DNA from: Porphyra umbilicalis
Lineage: Eukaryota; Rhodophyta; Bangiophyceae; Bangiales; Bangiaceae
NCBI GenBank assembly: GCA_002049455.2
Contig: KV918992.1
Location: 62,001 to 126,000, forward strand
Reading direction: 5' to 3'
DNA length: 64,000 nucleotides
Positions 31,718 to 42,500 of this stretch are shown here, one piece after another. The notes beneath the pieces are model-generated. The model was given only the letters and a program-made list of their open reading frames with translations, was not told the DNA's origin and made no database searches. Each line of letters opens with the position of its first letter. Positions within the stretch are counted from its first letter, which is position 1. A program made the translations under genes and the position numbers.

Positions 31718-32984
31718 GGCACGCGTACGGGTGCCGGCGGCACGAGCGACATGGTAGACGCTGCGACACGACACGGTACGGACCGTCACGGTGTGACGGA
31801 CGGGGGCGCGGCACCCATTGCGCTGCTGCGCAGCGGTGTGCCGAGATCGGCGCGGTGCGCCACCAGCCGCGCGCACGCACGTGGTCTTTGCGCGGCGCTG
31901 GGGCGGCTGCAGGCCCCACACGGCTCGCCTATGCGGGGTGCCCGATGCGGCGCGTCGCCCAAACAGAGGCAGCGGCGGCCGACCGGCGTGCGTGACAGCG
32001 TGCACGCGACAGGGGCGCCACGGGCGCGTTGGGTGTGGCTACAAACGAGTACATTGTGTCACACATGGGACCGACATTCCGCGGTCACGGCGCTCGCGAA
32101 TGGTCGGAAGTTGTGGAAAGCGCCTTGTATGTCTGTAAGCGCGCGTCTATCGGTGCGCCACCAGAGATCGTCATATCGCCATATATATTGTCTATTACCC
32201 CTCGCAAAACTTGACCCTCACAGGCCTCCAACTCACATGGCAGGACAGTGCGGCCGTTCCATCAGCCGGATGCATCGGCCGTGCCAGACAACACCCACCA
32301 CGCCCGTTGTGGCAGGGTGGCGCTGCAGCCACCATCTCCCACCGCTGCGTTCAGTGACTGGTACTGCACGGCACTTGGCCCTGGGTAGGCGCGCCCGCGG
32401 GGGGTTCGTGAGCAGGACATGGCATGCTGGTTAGGTGGGGGGGGGGGTGGTAGGAAGTATGGGCTGGCGCCGGGAGGCTCTGGGATGCTCGTGCGCGTGT
32501 GGTGGGGCCGTTCGCACCGTGCGGTAGGATCGACGGCTGCGCCCGTCGTCGTGCCCGTGCTGTGGTGGCACCGTCATTCCCCGTTGATCAGACACCCCTG
32601 CGGGGTTGCTGCCACACCCGTTTGAGCCGGCTACTTTTTCCCAGGTCGTCGCCGGAAGGGCCCTGCCCGGTACAACCAACGGCGGTTGGGGTGTGCAGCA
32701 GTCGCCAGACCGCCTGGCATGGAGCGAAAAAGTGCCTCGATCGCCAGTCTGTGGGCCTCCGTCGGCCGCCTCGCTTGAGTGGTATGTGTCTGTCGGCGAC
32801 GAGGCACGCGGCGGGTACTGGCTACTGTGGTGCACCGAAGAAGGGGGTTGGGGGGTGCGTGCACTGCACAAAGCGCGCCCCCACCGGCAAGGGCCCAAAC
32901 AGCGTCGTCGCGTCGTCCGGGGCAGAGGGGGTGTCCGCCACGTGAGGCCCCATGGGGCCGCGCGCCCCGCGCGCACGGGCCCGA
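31718..32984. other. Element spacer, no supported gene (copy 1)
   Basis: Conserved between copies but with indels in copy 2 near 32290 and 32850. The plus-strand frame ending at 32214 (ATG-less, about 61 codons) is identical in both copies, and another around 32640-32900 reads a tryptophan-rich segment; neither has a credible start or domain. An AT-rich patch lies at 32168-32215. Confidence 0.4.
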
Positions 32985-33340
32985 CGTGCGCCCGCGCGCG
33001 CCTATAAGAGGGGTGCGTCGCGACCCGCCGCTGCGTCGCGTGGGTGCCGGGCAGTCGCGTCGCCGGGTGGCTGCACGGCGCCGCGCGCCCTGCGGGCGGG
33101 GGCCCGACGTGCGCCCGCGCGCGCCTATTAAAGGGGTGCGTCGCGGCCCGCAGCTGCGTCGCGTGGGTGCCGGTCGGACGCGTCGCCGGGGGTGGCTGCA
33201 CCGCGCCGCGCGCCCTGCGGGCGGGGGCCCGACGTGCGCCCGCGCGCGCCTATAAAAGGGGTGCGTCGCGACCCGCCGCTGCGTCGCGTGGGTGCCGGGC
33301 AGTCGCGTCGCCGGGTGGCTGCACCTGCGGCGCACCGGCT
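32985..33340 (+). promoter_or_regulatory. Tandem array of three TATA-box units, copy 1
   Basis: About 123-bp units repeat head to tail, each with CGCGCGCCTATAAAAGGGG-type sequence followed by TGCGTCGCG. TATA elements are at 33003 (TATAAG), 33126 (TATTAAA) and 33251 (TATAAAA). Orientation is plus, toward the small ORF at 33972. Copy 2 has four units. Each unit looks like a complete core promoter. Confidence 0.7.
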
Positions 33341-33971
33341 CCTGCTGCCCCTGCGGCGCACCAGCTCCTGGCCCCGTGTCTGGGGCCGGATCGTCCCTGT
33401 CCCTGCGCCCGTGGTGCGGCGGTTGGCCGCGGGGCGACCGGTGCGTGGCCTGATGTTTTTTCTAAAGTACCGTTGTTATCGGATTTCGTTTTTCACATTC
33501 TGGGTGGCACCCCCCTGACTTGCTCGTACACGCAAGTGTCTGCCAGGGTCGTGCGTCACAACGTCGACATTCGTGATTGACATGGTGCACCCTCGTTGGG
33601 GGTATCTCCCAGTTATATATCACCCTGATATAAAACTGGAGCTTATCGAACCGGATATTGACTGTCCACTGTAGCGCTCATCGAAATATTTGCGCATTCC
33701 GACCTTCGGAAATCGGTGACAGGCTATGAAACAGAGTGTGCGGTCGAGATTTCGATACACCAAGAAACGGTTGGATCTGTGTACGGTATCGCGGCGCGAC
33801 GAACCGTGACCGCGGCGTACGCGTACGACTGGCATTGACGCGAGTGGGTGTCTGCTGCTGCTCTCTCTTCGGTGCCCAACGAGGACTGTGTCACACCTGC
33901 CCGGCGCACTGTCGTACCCCCCCGCAAAAGGCCACATACCGGGTGGCACCGCGGTTCCAGACGGAACGGTC

Positions 33972-34292
33972 ATGTCGATCGGAAATCTTTTCGCATTCCG
34001 TGATTCCATTGGTCCACGTTTGCTAAATGGTTATTGCCACCACTCTACAACTGCCGCCTTTGGCGGGTCAGCGTGTAATGAATTTTGTCTCTCCAACCAA
34101 CCGCCCCTCACTCTGACGGGGTTCAAGGGCAAGCACACGTTGTCATGGAGGCAAAAGCCGAGCGACCTTTTCGAGTACATCCCAGTGCAACGCAAACCGC
34201 CAAACTACTCTAATGGTACTTGGTCCCAAGTGTACTTCAAGGGACTGCTACGCACAATGGTGGAGCGGGCCGACTTGCCGTCCGCCGCCTAG
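33972..34292 (+). CDS. Small conserved ORF, 106 residues, unknown function (copy 1)
   Basis: Not recognised. ATG at 33972 begins MSIGNLFAFRDSIGPRLL, and the frame ends at TAG 34292. The composition is protein-like and differs from the GC-driven shadow frames around it: it has three cysteines and aromatic clusters such as FEYIPVQRKPPNYSNGTW. Copy 2 preserves the frame with one substitution (N to H after RLL). The frame is open upstream to 33888 without an ATG, so an upstream exon fed by the TATA array is possible. It converges on the LRR gene and shares a CTAG with its stop codon. Confidence 0.4.
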   Translation: MSIGNLFAFRDSIGPRLLNGYCHHSTTAAFGGSACNEFCLSNQPPLTLTGFKGKHTLSWRQKPSDLFEYIPVQRKPPNYSNGTWSQVYFKGLLRTMVERADLPSAA

Positions 34293-35092
34293 TGCGCGTC
34301 GGGCGCCGCACCGTTTGCGCTCGCGGCGTCGCGCGCGCGCGTCGCGTTCTTTGCACCGCCCGCGTCGGCTGCCGCTACCGTCGCGTCGTCAGCGGGCGAC
34401 GCCAGGTCCGCATCTATCCGACGAGGCACCGGCGGCAGGTCCTGGAGCGACTGCAGGGGTGGCGGTGGCGGTGTCGGTCGACGCGTCGGACCAGTGTGCC
34501 AACGGCGTGCAGTGGCCGCAGCCGCCCAGGCGGGGTCCTCGCAAGCCGCGTTGTGGCGCACGTCGACGGCCTGAACGGTCGACGGCACAGCCGAAACGGT
34601 GGCAACGGCGGTGAGCACGTTGTTGGACAGATCCAACACTACCAGGCTCGGCACGCCCCTGCGTGTCAGAGCCGCGGGCCACCCTTGCAGCCGGTTGTTG
34701 GACAGGTTGAGGACAGCCAGTTGCTTCATGGGCGCTGTCGGCATAGTCGCGACCGTCAGCCCACAGTGGCTCAGCCGCGCGTGCTCGAGCGTGGGCGCGA
34801 GCGCAGCCAGCACGGCCGTGGGGAAGTCGTCCAATGCGTTGTGGGAAACGTCCAAGACGCGCACACGCCACCGCGCTTCCATTGCCAGCCAGCCGACATC
34901 TCGGATGCTGTTGTGGTGCACAAAGACGCCCCACACGGGCGCGCCCGTCGACTGCAACAGCTGCTTGATGGCCTCCACGACCTCGGCCCGCACGTCAACC
35001 GCCTCCTTAATCCCCATGTGGGAGATGATCCACTTGCCCTTGTGCTCACGAATCTGTTGGACCACCGCGCCGGCGGCATCGTCGGTATCCAT
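34289..35092 (-). CDS. Leucine-rich repeat protein, copy 1
   Basis: Likely protein-protein interaction module. ATG 35092 (MDTDDAAGAVVQQIREHKG) gives 267 residues; the frame is open further up without a better ATG. After about 60 residues come at least four LRRs with the LxxLxLxxNxL pattern: VRVLDVSHNALDDFP, a LEHARLSHCGL unit, LAVLNLSNNRLQGWP and LVVLDLSNNVLTAV, followed by VQAVDVRHNAACEDP. The C-terminal 70 residues are Pro/Ala-rich. No signal peptide or membrane span is visible. A TATA-like TACTTAAA lies at 35263-35256. Copy 2 is intact and nearly identical. The role inside the element is unknown. Confidence 0.82.
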   Translation of the reverse strand: MDTDDAAGAVVQQIREHKGKWIISHMGIKEAVDVRAEVVEAIKQLLQSTGAPVWGVFVHHNSIRDVGWLAMEARWRVRVLDVSHNALDDFPTAVLAALAPTLEHARLSHCGLTVATMPTAPMKQLAVLNLSNNRLQGWPAALTRRGVPSLVVLDLSNNVLTAVATVSAVPSTVQAVDVRHNAACEDPAWAAAATARRWHTGPTRRPTPPPPPLQSLQDLPPVPRRIDADLASPADDATVAAADAGGAKNATRARDAASANGAAPDAH

Positions 35093-35439
35093 CGCACGGG
35101 CAGAGGCGTCGGCCGTGACCGCGTCCGCACGATCTGGGGGGCGCGCGACGCCAGACGGGTCGGCCGCGAGCAGCACACACACGCCGCGTGCGGCCGACGC
35201 GCGACCACACGCGCAACGGGTGGCGGGCGACCCCCGACGGGACGTGCCGACGCCGTTTAAGTAGCCGCGCGGGGGCGCACAGGCCGCCACCGGTCAGACG
35301 CAGTGGCAGCGCGCGCGCGCACGCGCCCGTCCAGACGCGTGCGTGTCGCTCAAGTGGCCGTGCAGGTGGGCGGCCGCCGGCGGCACCGCTCCCACCAGAG
35401 CAAACGTGGGCCGTCCCAAGTGCGACACAGTCGTGCATC

Positions 35440-35690
35440 CAACAGCGCGGGTGCTGGGGTCAACTTTTGGAGACGTCGCCTGGGGCGCGACCTTTTCAAA
35501 AGGCGACCCCATTCCCCAGACGAGGGTTTCCACAAGAAAAACGACCCCCCCCACCTCGGACGGCCACTCTGGGGCGTCTGCCGCGCACCCACGGACGGTG
35601 GGGCCCTGCACCACAATCCAATGGAAAACCTGCCAGAGTTGACTCTGGCAATCTCTGAGGTTTTACAGTAGCCTGGGGGGCGACGTTTTC
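35440..35690. repeat. Single unit of 193-bp minisatellite (copy 1)
   Basis: One unit with TGCCAGAGTTGACTCTGGCA, a perfect inverted repeat with 8-bp arms, followed by GGTTTTACAGTAGCCTGG. Copy 2 carries four units at the same place. The core is shared with the larger minisatellite at 43.06-45.39 kb. Non-coding. Confidence 0.85.
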
Positions 35691-35981
35691 AAAACTCAAC
35701 CAAACCTGCGCACCATGGGCACAGCTACGCGCCGCAGGGCTGTGCAGACGCAGCGGAAAGGACTGAGTCGGGTGACGAAAAACATTGAAAAGCCCGTCAG
35801 AGAACCAGGCCCACTCGACGGTCAGAGACAGACGCTGTCCCCACGGTGTTGCTTCCCCCACGCGACACGACCCGCCGAGGCGCTGGTGAGGCGCGACTCC
35901 CCCACCGAAAAAGACACCTCGGCAAGGGATCGTGTGGTCCACACCGGCGTGCTTGCAAGGTCGCGGCCAACACGGTCGCAC

Positions 35982-36452
35982 CTATCGAGTCCCCGGAGAC
36001 GCAGGCGGCGATGGACGATTCCGACCGACCGTCTTGAGGGAGGCGGTCTTGGTCGCCTCCTCGGCGTCGGCAACGGGTGCGCGGCGATTGCGCTTGGTCG
36101 CAGAGCCCGCAGCACCGACTGATGCCGCGGGCGGCGCGCCAGCCGCGAAGGCAGCACGTGTGCGCTTGTTGCCGGCGCCGGCAACGGATGCGCGGCGGTG
36201 GCGCTTGGTCGCAGAGTCGGCAGCACCGTCTGATGCGCCAGCACCATCGGGTGCACGTGGGCGCTTGCGGCCGACACCAGTCGCGGATGCGTCGGATCGC
36301 AGTGCGTGTGCAGGGGCATCGGCAGACGCCGAGCGTTCCGCACCGTCAACCACACCCGGGTCGTCGTCCAGGGTGCCACCGAGTTCACGCGGGGTCACGG
36401 CCAGGAGGGAGAGCATCACCAGCGCTTGCGCCTCCACCGCCTCGCGGGTCAT
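35982..36452 (-). CDS. Small basic repeat protein, nuclear-localisation-like motifs (copy 1)
   Basis: Not recognised. ATG 36452 (MTREAVEAQALVMLSLLAV) gives 156 residues. After a short helical start the protein repeats a basic module: SATKRHRRASVAGAGNKRTRA, then SATKRNRRAPVADAEEATK, with GRKRPRAP earlier. The K-R-x-R-R clusters resemble nuclear localisation or DNA-binding tails. A TATA box lies 160 bp upstream at 36615-36610. The frame and motifs are preserved in copy 2, which argues for a real gene. Confidence 0.5.
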   Translation of the reverse strand: MTREAVEAQALVMLSLLAVTPRELGGTLDDDPGVVDGAERSASADAPAHALRSDASATGVGRKRPRAPDGAGASDGAADSATKRHRRASVAGAGNKRTRAAFAAGAPPAASVGAAGSATKRNRRAPVADAEEATKTASLKTVGRNRPSPPASPGTR

Positions 36453-36609
36453 TGGTGGGGTGGGAACGACGCACGCGCGCGTCGCCCCGGGGTGTTGTTG
36501 GTGGGTGCACGCGGTCCCGCAGGCCGGTCGGGCCACCGCCGAGCGCTGAGCAGACGAAACGCGCACACGTCGCCGGCGGGGGTGGTCTGCAGACTGGGCA
36601 GCGGACCCT

Positions 36610-36615
36610 CTTATA
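36610..36615 (-). promoter_or_regulatory. TATA box of basic repeat protein gene, copy 1
   Basis: Minus strand GTTTATAAGAGG, about 160 bp upstream of ATG 36452; preserved at 57061-57066 in copy 2. Confidence 0.55.
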
Positions 36616-36820
36616 AACACCGCCAGGAGGCGTCGAGACAAGAAAAAAAAGGGGGCCGCCGCGCACGGCCGCCGTCCGGTCGTGCGCGGCGGTGATCAAA
36701 TCTACAAAACCCGTCGCAATTGGCCAACAAACACTCGCGCCACGTGCCACCACACGCCCTGTCTGTCGGTTGCACTCGGGGCCCCCTGCCTGGACGGCAC
36801 GCACGCGCGTCACGCACGGG

Positions 36821-37738
36821 TCACCCAACTTGGGACTTGGCCATAGACTCATCCCAGTCGAGAATGCCATTGCGCCACGAGCGGAGGAACTGTTGCCACG
36901 AGTCACCGGAAGTGGGACCGACCCAATACTGCTCCTCTTGGTCCGGGCCCCAACGTTCGAGCCACAACCGAGACCGGCCGACGTCCGACTCTCGGAGGTA
37001 TGCGTCCGCAGCGGCCAGTAGAAAGGCACCGCACAAGTTGCCGTGGGTTTGCGGCCCGACGGTGATGCGGTGCACTGGCGTGGCACTGACAAGCGTCTCG
37101 ACCAGGTGCTGTCGATCGCCAGCGGCGACCGCCTTGTGCACGCGAAACATGTCGAGAATCCAGGAGCGCACAACGGCAACGACGTAGCGCTCGTGGTCCC
37201 ACAGCGAGCGAAACGAGTTGAAGACGAGGAAGTGACACGGTGCGTCGGGAACGGGCGGGGACGTCGGTGGCGGCGCCCACGCTGCCTCACGGCCACTGTC
37301 GTGGGTGCTCTCCGCCACCGCCGTGTGAAGCACAGGGAGCAGCGCAGGTGGGTTGACGACGACCAAAAGGAACCAGTGATCCTCCATGACGACTGGCAGT
37401 AGAATGTGTGATTGGTCGAAAATGTCGCGGCGCAGGAACTGGTGGAAGTTGGTGCAAAACGGGTGCCACGGATCTGTGGCCCACTGGCCCACGGACGGGG
37501 CACGCGAGCCCGTCTGTCGCTCGCCGCTCTCTCCGCCGAGCATGCGCCCGACGACGGCGCTGTCCACAATCCACGTCGCGGACGAGGTGGCCATGTCGGC
37601 GGAGAGGGTCAGGAGCGCGGTGAGTAGTGCATTGACAATGTCGTCGGTAAAGTCGCGGCCGAGGAGGACCCCGTTGATGATAGAGCGCGGCGCGGTGTGA
37701 CGTGGCCAAAGAACGATCTTATCAGGAGCGCGCGGCAT
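36821..37738 (-). CDS. Ulp1/C48-like cysteine protease, copy 1
   Basis: Probably a SUMO/ubiquitin-like protease-fold protein. ATG 37738 (MPRAPDKIVLWPRH) gives 305 residues. The Ulp1 pattern is visible in order: an early tryptophan/hydrophobic block, MEDHWFLLVVVNP (catalytic His before W), CHFLVFNSFRSLWDHE (the position normally Asp is Asn here), and TVGPQTHGNLCGAFLLAAADAYL (oxyanion Gln, nucleophile Cys followed by Gly). About 55 residues at the end are Trp-rich. The Asn in place of Asp occurs in both copies. Such proteases are frequent in large DNA transposons and in large DNA viruses. A TATA box lies 171 bp upstream. Confidence 0.65.
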   Translation of the reverse strand: MPRAPDKIVLWPRHTAPRSIINGVLLGRDFTDDIVNALLTALLTLSADMATSSATWIVDSAVVGRMLGGESGERQTGSRAPSVGQWATDPWHPFCTNFHQFLRRDIFDQSHILLPVVMEDHWFLLVVVNPPALLPVLHTAVAESTHDSGREAAWAPPPTSPPVPDAPCHFLVFNSFRSLWDHERYVVAVVRSWILDMFRVHKAVAAGDRQHLVETLVSATPVHRITVGPQTHGNLCGAFLLAAADAYLRESDVGRSRLWLERWGPDQEEQYWVGPTSGDSWQQFLRSWRNGILDWDESMAKSQVG

Positions 37739-37908
37739 GGCGGCAACCAACGGCAACGACGGGCCGGCACGTGCACTCGACGCTCGGGCACCAACGTGCT
37801 GCGGCGGGCGTCTCGTCTGCACCACTCGTCGCGGGAGTGCACCGCCCGCGGGCTGCCGGCGACAACGGAACGTGCACGGCCACCACCGCCGTGCTTTGTC
37901 GAGCCTTT

Positions 37909-37914
37909 CTTATA
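37909..37914 (-). promoter_or_regulatory. TATA box of Ulp1-like gene, copy 1
   Basis: Minus strand GCCTATAAGAAAGG, 171 bp upstream of ATG 37738; preserved in copy 2 at 58360-58365. Confidence 0.6.
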
Positions 37915-38175
37915 GGCACCGCCGGCGACCGACCGCGCCACGTGCCGGATTCACAGGCAGGTCGGAAGGGACGGGGGCTGCAATTGTGAAAAGCATATTG
38001 GCAGGGCCAACGGTGGCCGGTGTTCTACCCACCCTAAAATCGACAGTCTTTTGGCACCACACGCAAAGCGCAAACAGGGGAGCACCACTGACATTCGAGC
38101 AGCAACGGTGGGGTGGGGTCACAAAAAAACAGCAGCCCACGAACACACAAGCGCACACTGCCGATATTGTATGCG

Positions 38176-41100
38176 TCAGGCCGTCGACGTGGAGGTGAAA
38201 CTGCCCTCTGAGCTCGACCCAGATGAGAAGCCCTCCGAGTCGGATGATGAGGAGGTGCTGGAGGAGGATCCCGAGGGGGAGCCACCGGCCTCGCACTCCA
38301 CATCCTTGGCGCTCGCCGCACGTTGCCCGTCCGAGTCGGACGATGGCTGCGCTTCGGATGGGAGTAGCCGGACCATCCTCGACAATGTCGCGTCGCGGGG
38401 CGGTGCGGTCATCCCAGCCAACGCCGTGTGGGCACGAAGCGTCGGCCTCGCCGGCTTGGGGGAGGGCACGACGCGGGCGCTGGTCGCTTCCAACTCCCCA
38501 GGGTCAAACGCCCGCAGGCTGACGTGCGCCTGGGCCGCCGCTGTCAGCGCCTCCATGGCAATCGTCATGCCCGGGGCACGCTCCGAGCCGCTGACCCCGT
38601 CCACAACCCGATGGCCACGAATGCCTCCCTGTGCCAGGTGCAGCTCGTACACAGCGCAGGCTCCGCCTCGCAGCGGAGGCGCGTCTGGTAGGTTGGAATG
38701 CGTGCGCCGCAAGACCATGGTGACCACGTCGTCGGCTTCGACCCCCGAGTACATGACCGCGGCGCGCGCCACGACCTCCCGACTGGCGTACGCGTAGTGG
38801 AGGTCCTGGCGGATGAACGTGACGGAGAAGGGGGGCAGGACCGCAAGTGTAGACGACGCCCCCCACTCAATGACATGCGCGTTGGTCGCCGTGACGAGCG
38901 CCACAAAGTTGCCGTCTGCTCGTACGGTCGAAAACTCTGGCGCCACGATCGGGTCCGGCTGCCCATAGTAGAAGGACGGACTGCGAACCGCGTCAGAGGC
39001 CGTCACTCGCACGTGACCACCCCCGGCCTCGACGCGGCGTTCTTCGACCACGGGTCGGGCGTCCTCCTGCTCGTGTGCGGCACGGAACGCCGCCGTCAAG
39101 TGGTGAAAGATGCACGCAATCAGGAGGTCCACCTTGGCGGCGGCAGGCCGGTCCTTGTCTGCCACACGGCGGCTGTAGTGTATGGTGACAAAGGCGTCCG
39201 ACGCCGATCGAGAAGCGGCGGTCAACACCTTGACGTCCCCCTCCGACTTGGCCGTCGCGCCAGCCAGCAACGTCCACAGAGCAGCCGCGACGTCGTGACC
39301 GACGGCCCCCATGGTCGTTATGTCTGCGAGGTGGTCCAGCGTGACCCACCCTCGACTGAACAGCAGGGTCGCCCTCGCACTGAAAAAAGCGGCCGCCGCG
39401 ACCCCGCCCTCAACGCGTTCGTGTGTGAGCTCCGCCGGGCGCTCGCCAACGGCAGTCAACGGTCGCATCCGCTGCAGCAGGCCCCACGTCCGGACGCGCC
39501 CGTCGACGGCCAGCCAAAACGGGCGACGGACCGCCAGCCTCGCACGGTGGTTCGTCGGCACGAGCACACTGAAAGCGGGAGTTGTCAGCACACCCATGAG
39601 CGACGGACCATCGCGCTCGGCAGCGGACGCAACCGCGCTGGAACCACAGGCCCACTCGCGGCGAAACCAGTTGGCGTCCTCTGCGCTCGCCGTGGGGTGC
39701 GCGTACACGTGCACAGGGACACCGCTCGCACCTCGAGGGCGACGGTGCCGCACACCCCCCGTGCGTGTCGTCGGGAGAATGGCATCCGTCGCTCGCCTGC
39801 CACGGGTCGAGCGGGTCACACGCGCCGCCTGTTCGTTTCGAAGAGGGGAACGCGCCCGACCAGGTGTGACTTCGACAACCTCGGGAGACCGCCCGCGCCG
39901 CGTCGCACCCTTGCCAGACACTGGTGGACGCCTCTTTCGCTGAGCAGCACCAGGCGTGGTGCGAGCAGAGGCACGTCGAGAACCGCGTGACAGCGGCGAC
40001 GCGCCATCCGGCGACTCAGTCGCGCGCCTCGCGGCCGACGTGGCAAGCGCCGTCGCGGGTGTCGTGGGAGGCTCGCCACCATTCGCACCGTCACCTGCCC
40101 GGGCACGTCCGCCTCGGTCGTCCACGTGAGAGTTCCCGGTGGGGTCCAGGCCGTGTGCGTCCATCCGGCCATGGGTGTCGTCCCCATCACCGTCGCCAGA
40201 GGCGCCACCGTCAGACACGAGGGGGGTACCGGGCGGGCCGTCGCCACCAGAGCCCCCACCGTCCCCACCACCGTCGCCAGAGGCCGCACCGTCAGCCGCA
40301 CGGGGTCCGGTGCCGGCGGGCCCGTCCCCATCACCGTCGCCAGAGGCGCCACCGTCAGACACGAGGGGGGTACCGGGCGGGCCGTCGCCACCAGAGCCCC
40401 CACCGTCCCCACCACCGTCGCCAGAGGCCGCACCGTCAGCCACACGGGGTCCGGTGCCGGCGGGCCCGTCCCCACCACCGTCGCCAGAGGCCGCACCGTC
40501 AGCCGCACGGGGTCCGGTGCCGGCGGGCCCGTCCCCACCACCGTCACCAGAGCCGTCAGCCGCACGGGGTCCGGTGCCGGCGGGCCCGTCCCCACCATCG
40601 TCGCCAGAGGCCGCACCGTCAGCCACACGGGGTCCGGTGCCGGCGGGCCCGTCCCCACCACCGTCGCCAGAGGCCGCACCGTCAGCCGCACGGGGTCCGG
40701 TGCCGGCGGGCCCGTCCCCACCACCGTCGCCAGAGGCCGCACCGTCAGCCGCACGGGGTCCGGTGCCGGCGGGCCCGTCCCCACCACCGTCGCCAGAGGC
40801 CGCACTGTCAGCCGCACGGGGTCCGGTGCCGGCAGGCCCGTCCCCACCACCGTCGCCAGAGGCCGCACCGTCAGCCACACGGGGTCCGGTGCCGGCGGGC
40901 CCGTCCCCACCACCGTCGCCAGAGGCGCCACCGTCAGACACGCGGGGGGTACCGGGCGGGCCGTCGCCACCAGCGGCATCCGCCAAACCCCACTGGTCGG
41001 CAGCCTCAAGATCACGACACGCAAGCTCGTCCCCGGTTGGTACACGAACCACAGGTAGTGGCCCTGACGACGTCTTTTGAAAAAAGACCATAAAGCTCTG

Positions 41101-42413
41101 CGAGTCCTCGCCGTCAAGGTGGGCAAGAGCCTCGTCAACCTCCGGGCCGAGCGCGGGCGCATTGGCATCCTCTTCGTCGGCCGCGTCTGCGTCGGAGGCG
41201 CATGGCAGACCAGGGACGACCCACGGCACAATGGGCGGGTGCTCGGAATCCTGCCGGAGCGCGTCCACAAGGTCGCCGCGCAAGGCATTCCCTTGGGCCT
41301 GAAACAGCCCGTCACTGTCCTCCTCAACAGATGACGGCGGGGGAGCGAGGTGGCGAAACGTGGACACCAAACGGTCCTCAACCGACGGGTACAGCACATC
41401 GGCAGCAGGCCCCGGATGCAGCGCCAACACCTCCTCCAGCGATCTCCCGGCGATCACCGCAGCTTCCGTCATGCCCCGCACAAAGGGAACAAAGGAGTCG
41501 CCAATACGCTTGGCTAGGGCGACCGTCAGGGTGGGGTGATCGGCCCCCTCCCAGGGTCGAGGCGTGTCGCCATCAATACCCATGTGCACGTCGTACCACG
41601 CCTCATACACGCGCAGCAGCACGCAGCGAACTTGGTCCCGCTCGTCGGCCGACGAGTCAGGGGCGAGAGGCTTGCGCAGGCTTGGGGCGCCCAACACCGT
41701 CAGACTGTAGCGGTAGTGAGGGTAGGTGGGTGGCTCAAAGCGGCCCTCCTCCAGAGTCTTCCCCAGAAACTGTAGCGCCCTGGGGCTCTCCAGAAAGGTA
41801 AAGACAGCCTTGACCAGCGTCTCAACGGCCTTACGTCGATCAACAAATGTCCTCGGCACCTCCCTGCAAGAGACGTACAGCTGCTTGGTGGTGTACCCAG
41901 CGGCATACTCGGCTGCACTGCTGATGCTGAGCGCAATGGCAGTCTCCGCCGACCAGGCTCGGAAGAACATGAGGTTGGTGGTGATGCTGTCGTACGCCGT
42001 CGTGCGTGCGATGTTGTGGCCTTATCGTTGTACTCCATCGCCAGAAGGGCGCGCATGGAGTCACAGAGCGAAACGCTCTGCTCATCTTGGTCGACAATGA
42101 CGAGGGCGCGAATGATGTCCTCTGCACCCAAGATACCCTCCCGCAGCGCTTGAAGGATCGCGCTCACACGATGACCGCCGTCGCATGGAATGAAGAAGGA
42201 CGGGTCCTCACGGTCGAGGCACAAGATCGGTGCATGCGCCTGTGGCAATGTGCGATATCGCCGAATGGTTGCCAGGATGTCACGAACCAATGAGCTGGAC
42301 TGACGGCGGGGCATCAGATCCGGAATGCGCAGGCTTCCGACCTTCACATCGCGCAAGACAGTGGGGGGCAGGGGCACCGACCCGCCGGCCGCGCCAGCCA
42401 GAGACGCCGCCAT
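38176..42413 (-). pseudogene. ParB/DGQHR-like large protein gene, copy 1 (1-bp frameshift)
   Basis: Same gene as the intact one at 58627-62430. ATG 42413 begins MAASLAGAAGGSV. The frame breaks at 42023/42024, where GGCCTTATCG replaces GGCCTTGATCG of copy 2; the remaining 1,260-codon frame continues to 38176. The N-terminal motif IPCDGGHRVSAILQAL resembles ParB/Srx and DGQHR nucleotide-binding or nuclease folds. The middle carries a 12-unit Gly/Asp/Ala repeat, then a basic region, a long conserved C-terminal domain and a Ser/Glu tail. Whether the single deletion is biological or a consensus error cannot be told from sequence alone. Confidence 0.7.
40160..40985. repeat. In-frame 63-bp VNTR in ParB-like gene, about 12 units (copy 1)
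   Basis: Encodes repeats of GTGPRAADGAASGDGGGDGPA (21 residues) with variant units (SDGGAS, VADGAAS, one short unit). Copy 2 has about five units. Long open frames on the plus strand across this block are shadows of the repeat. Confidence 0.9.
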
Positions 42414-42500
42414 GACACTCTCAGCGTCGCACGGTTGAGGGGGTGGGGGGGTTGAGAAGCACGACGCCGTCTCGGGGTGTGACAGGTGCGGCACCACGGG

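Noticed and set aside
32029..32214. 61-codon plus-strand frame identical in both copies
   Set aside because: No ATG start and no domain; could be an exon, but nothing in the sequence shows it.
33620..34009. Minus-strand ORF of 129 codons overlapping the small plus-strand ORF
   Set aside because: Conserved only because the DNA is; it starts weakly, ends beside a TATA-like AT-rich patch and has no recognisable feature.
40126..41093. Plus-strand ORFs of 310-390 codons, Pro/Arg/Ser-rich
   Set aside because: Exact antisense shadows of the in-frame Gly/Asp/Ala repeat in the ParB-like gene.
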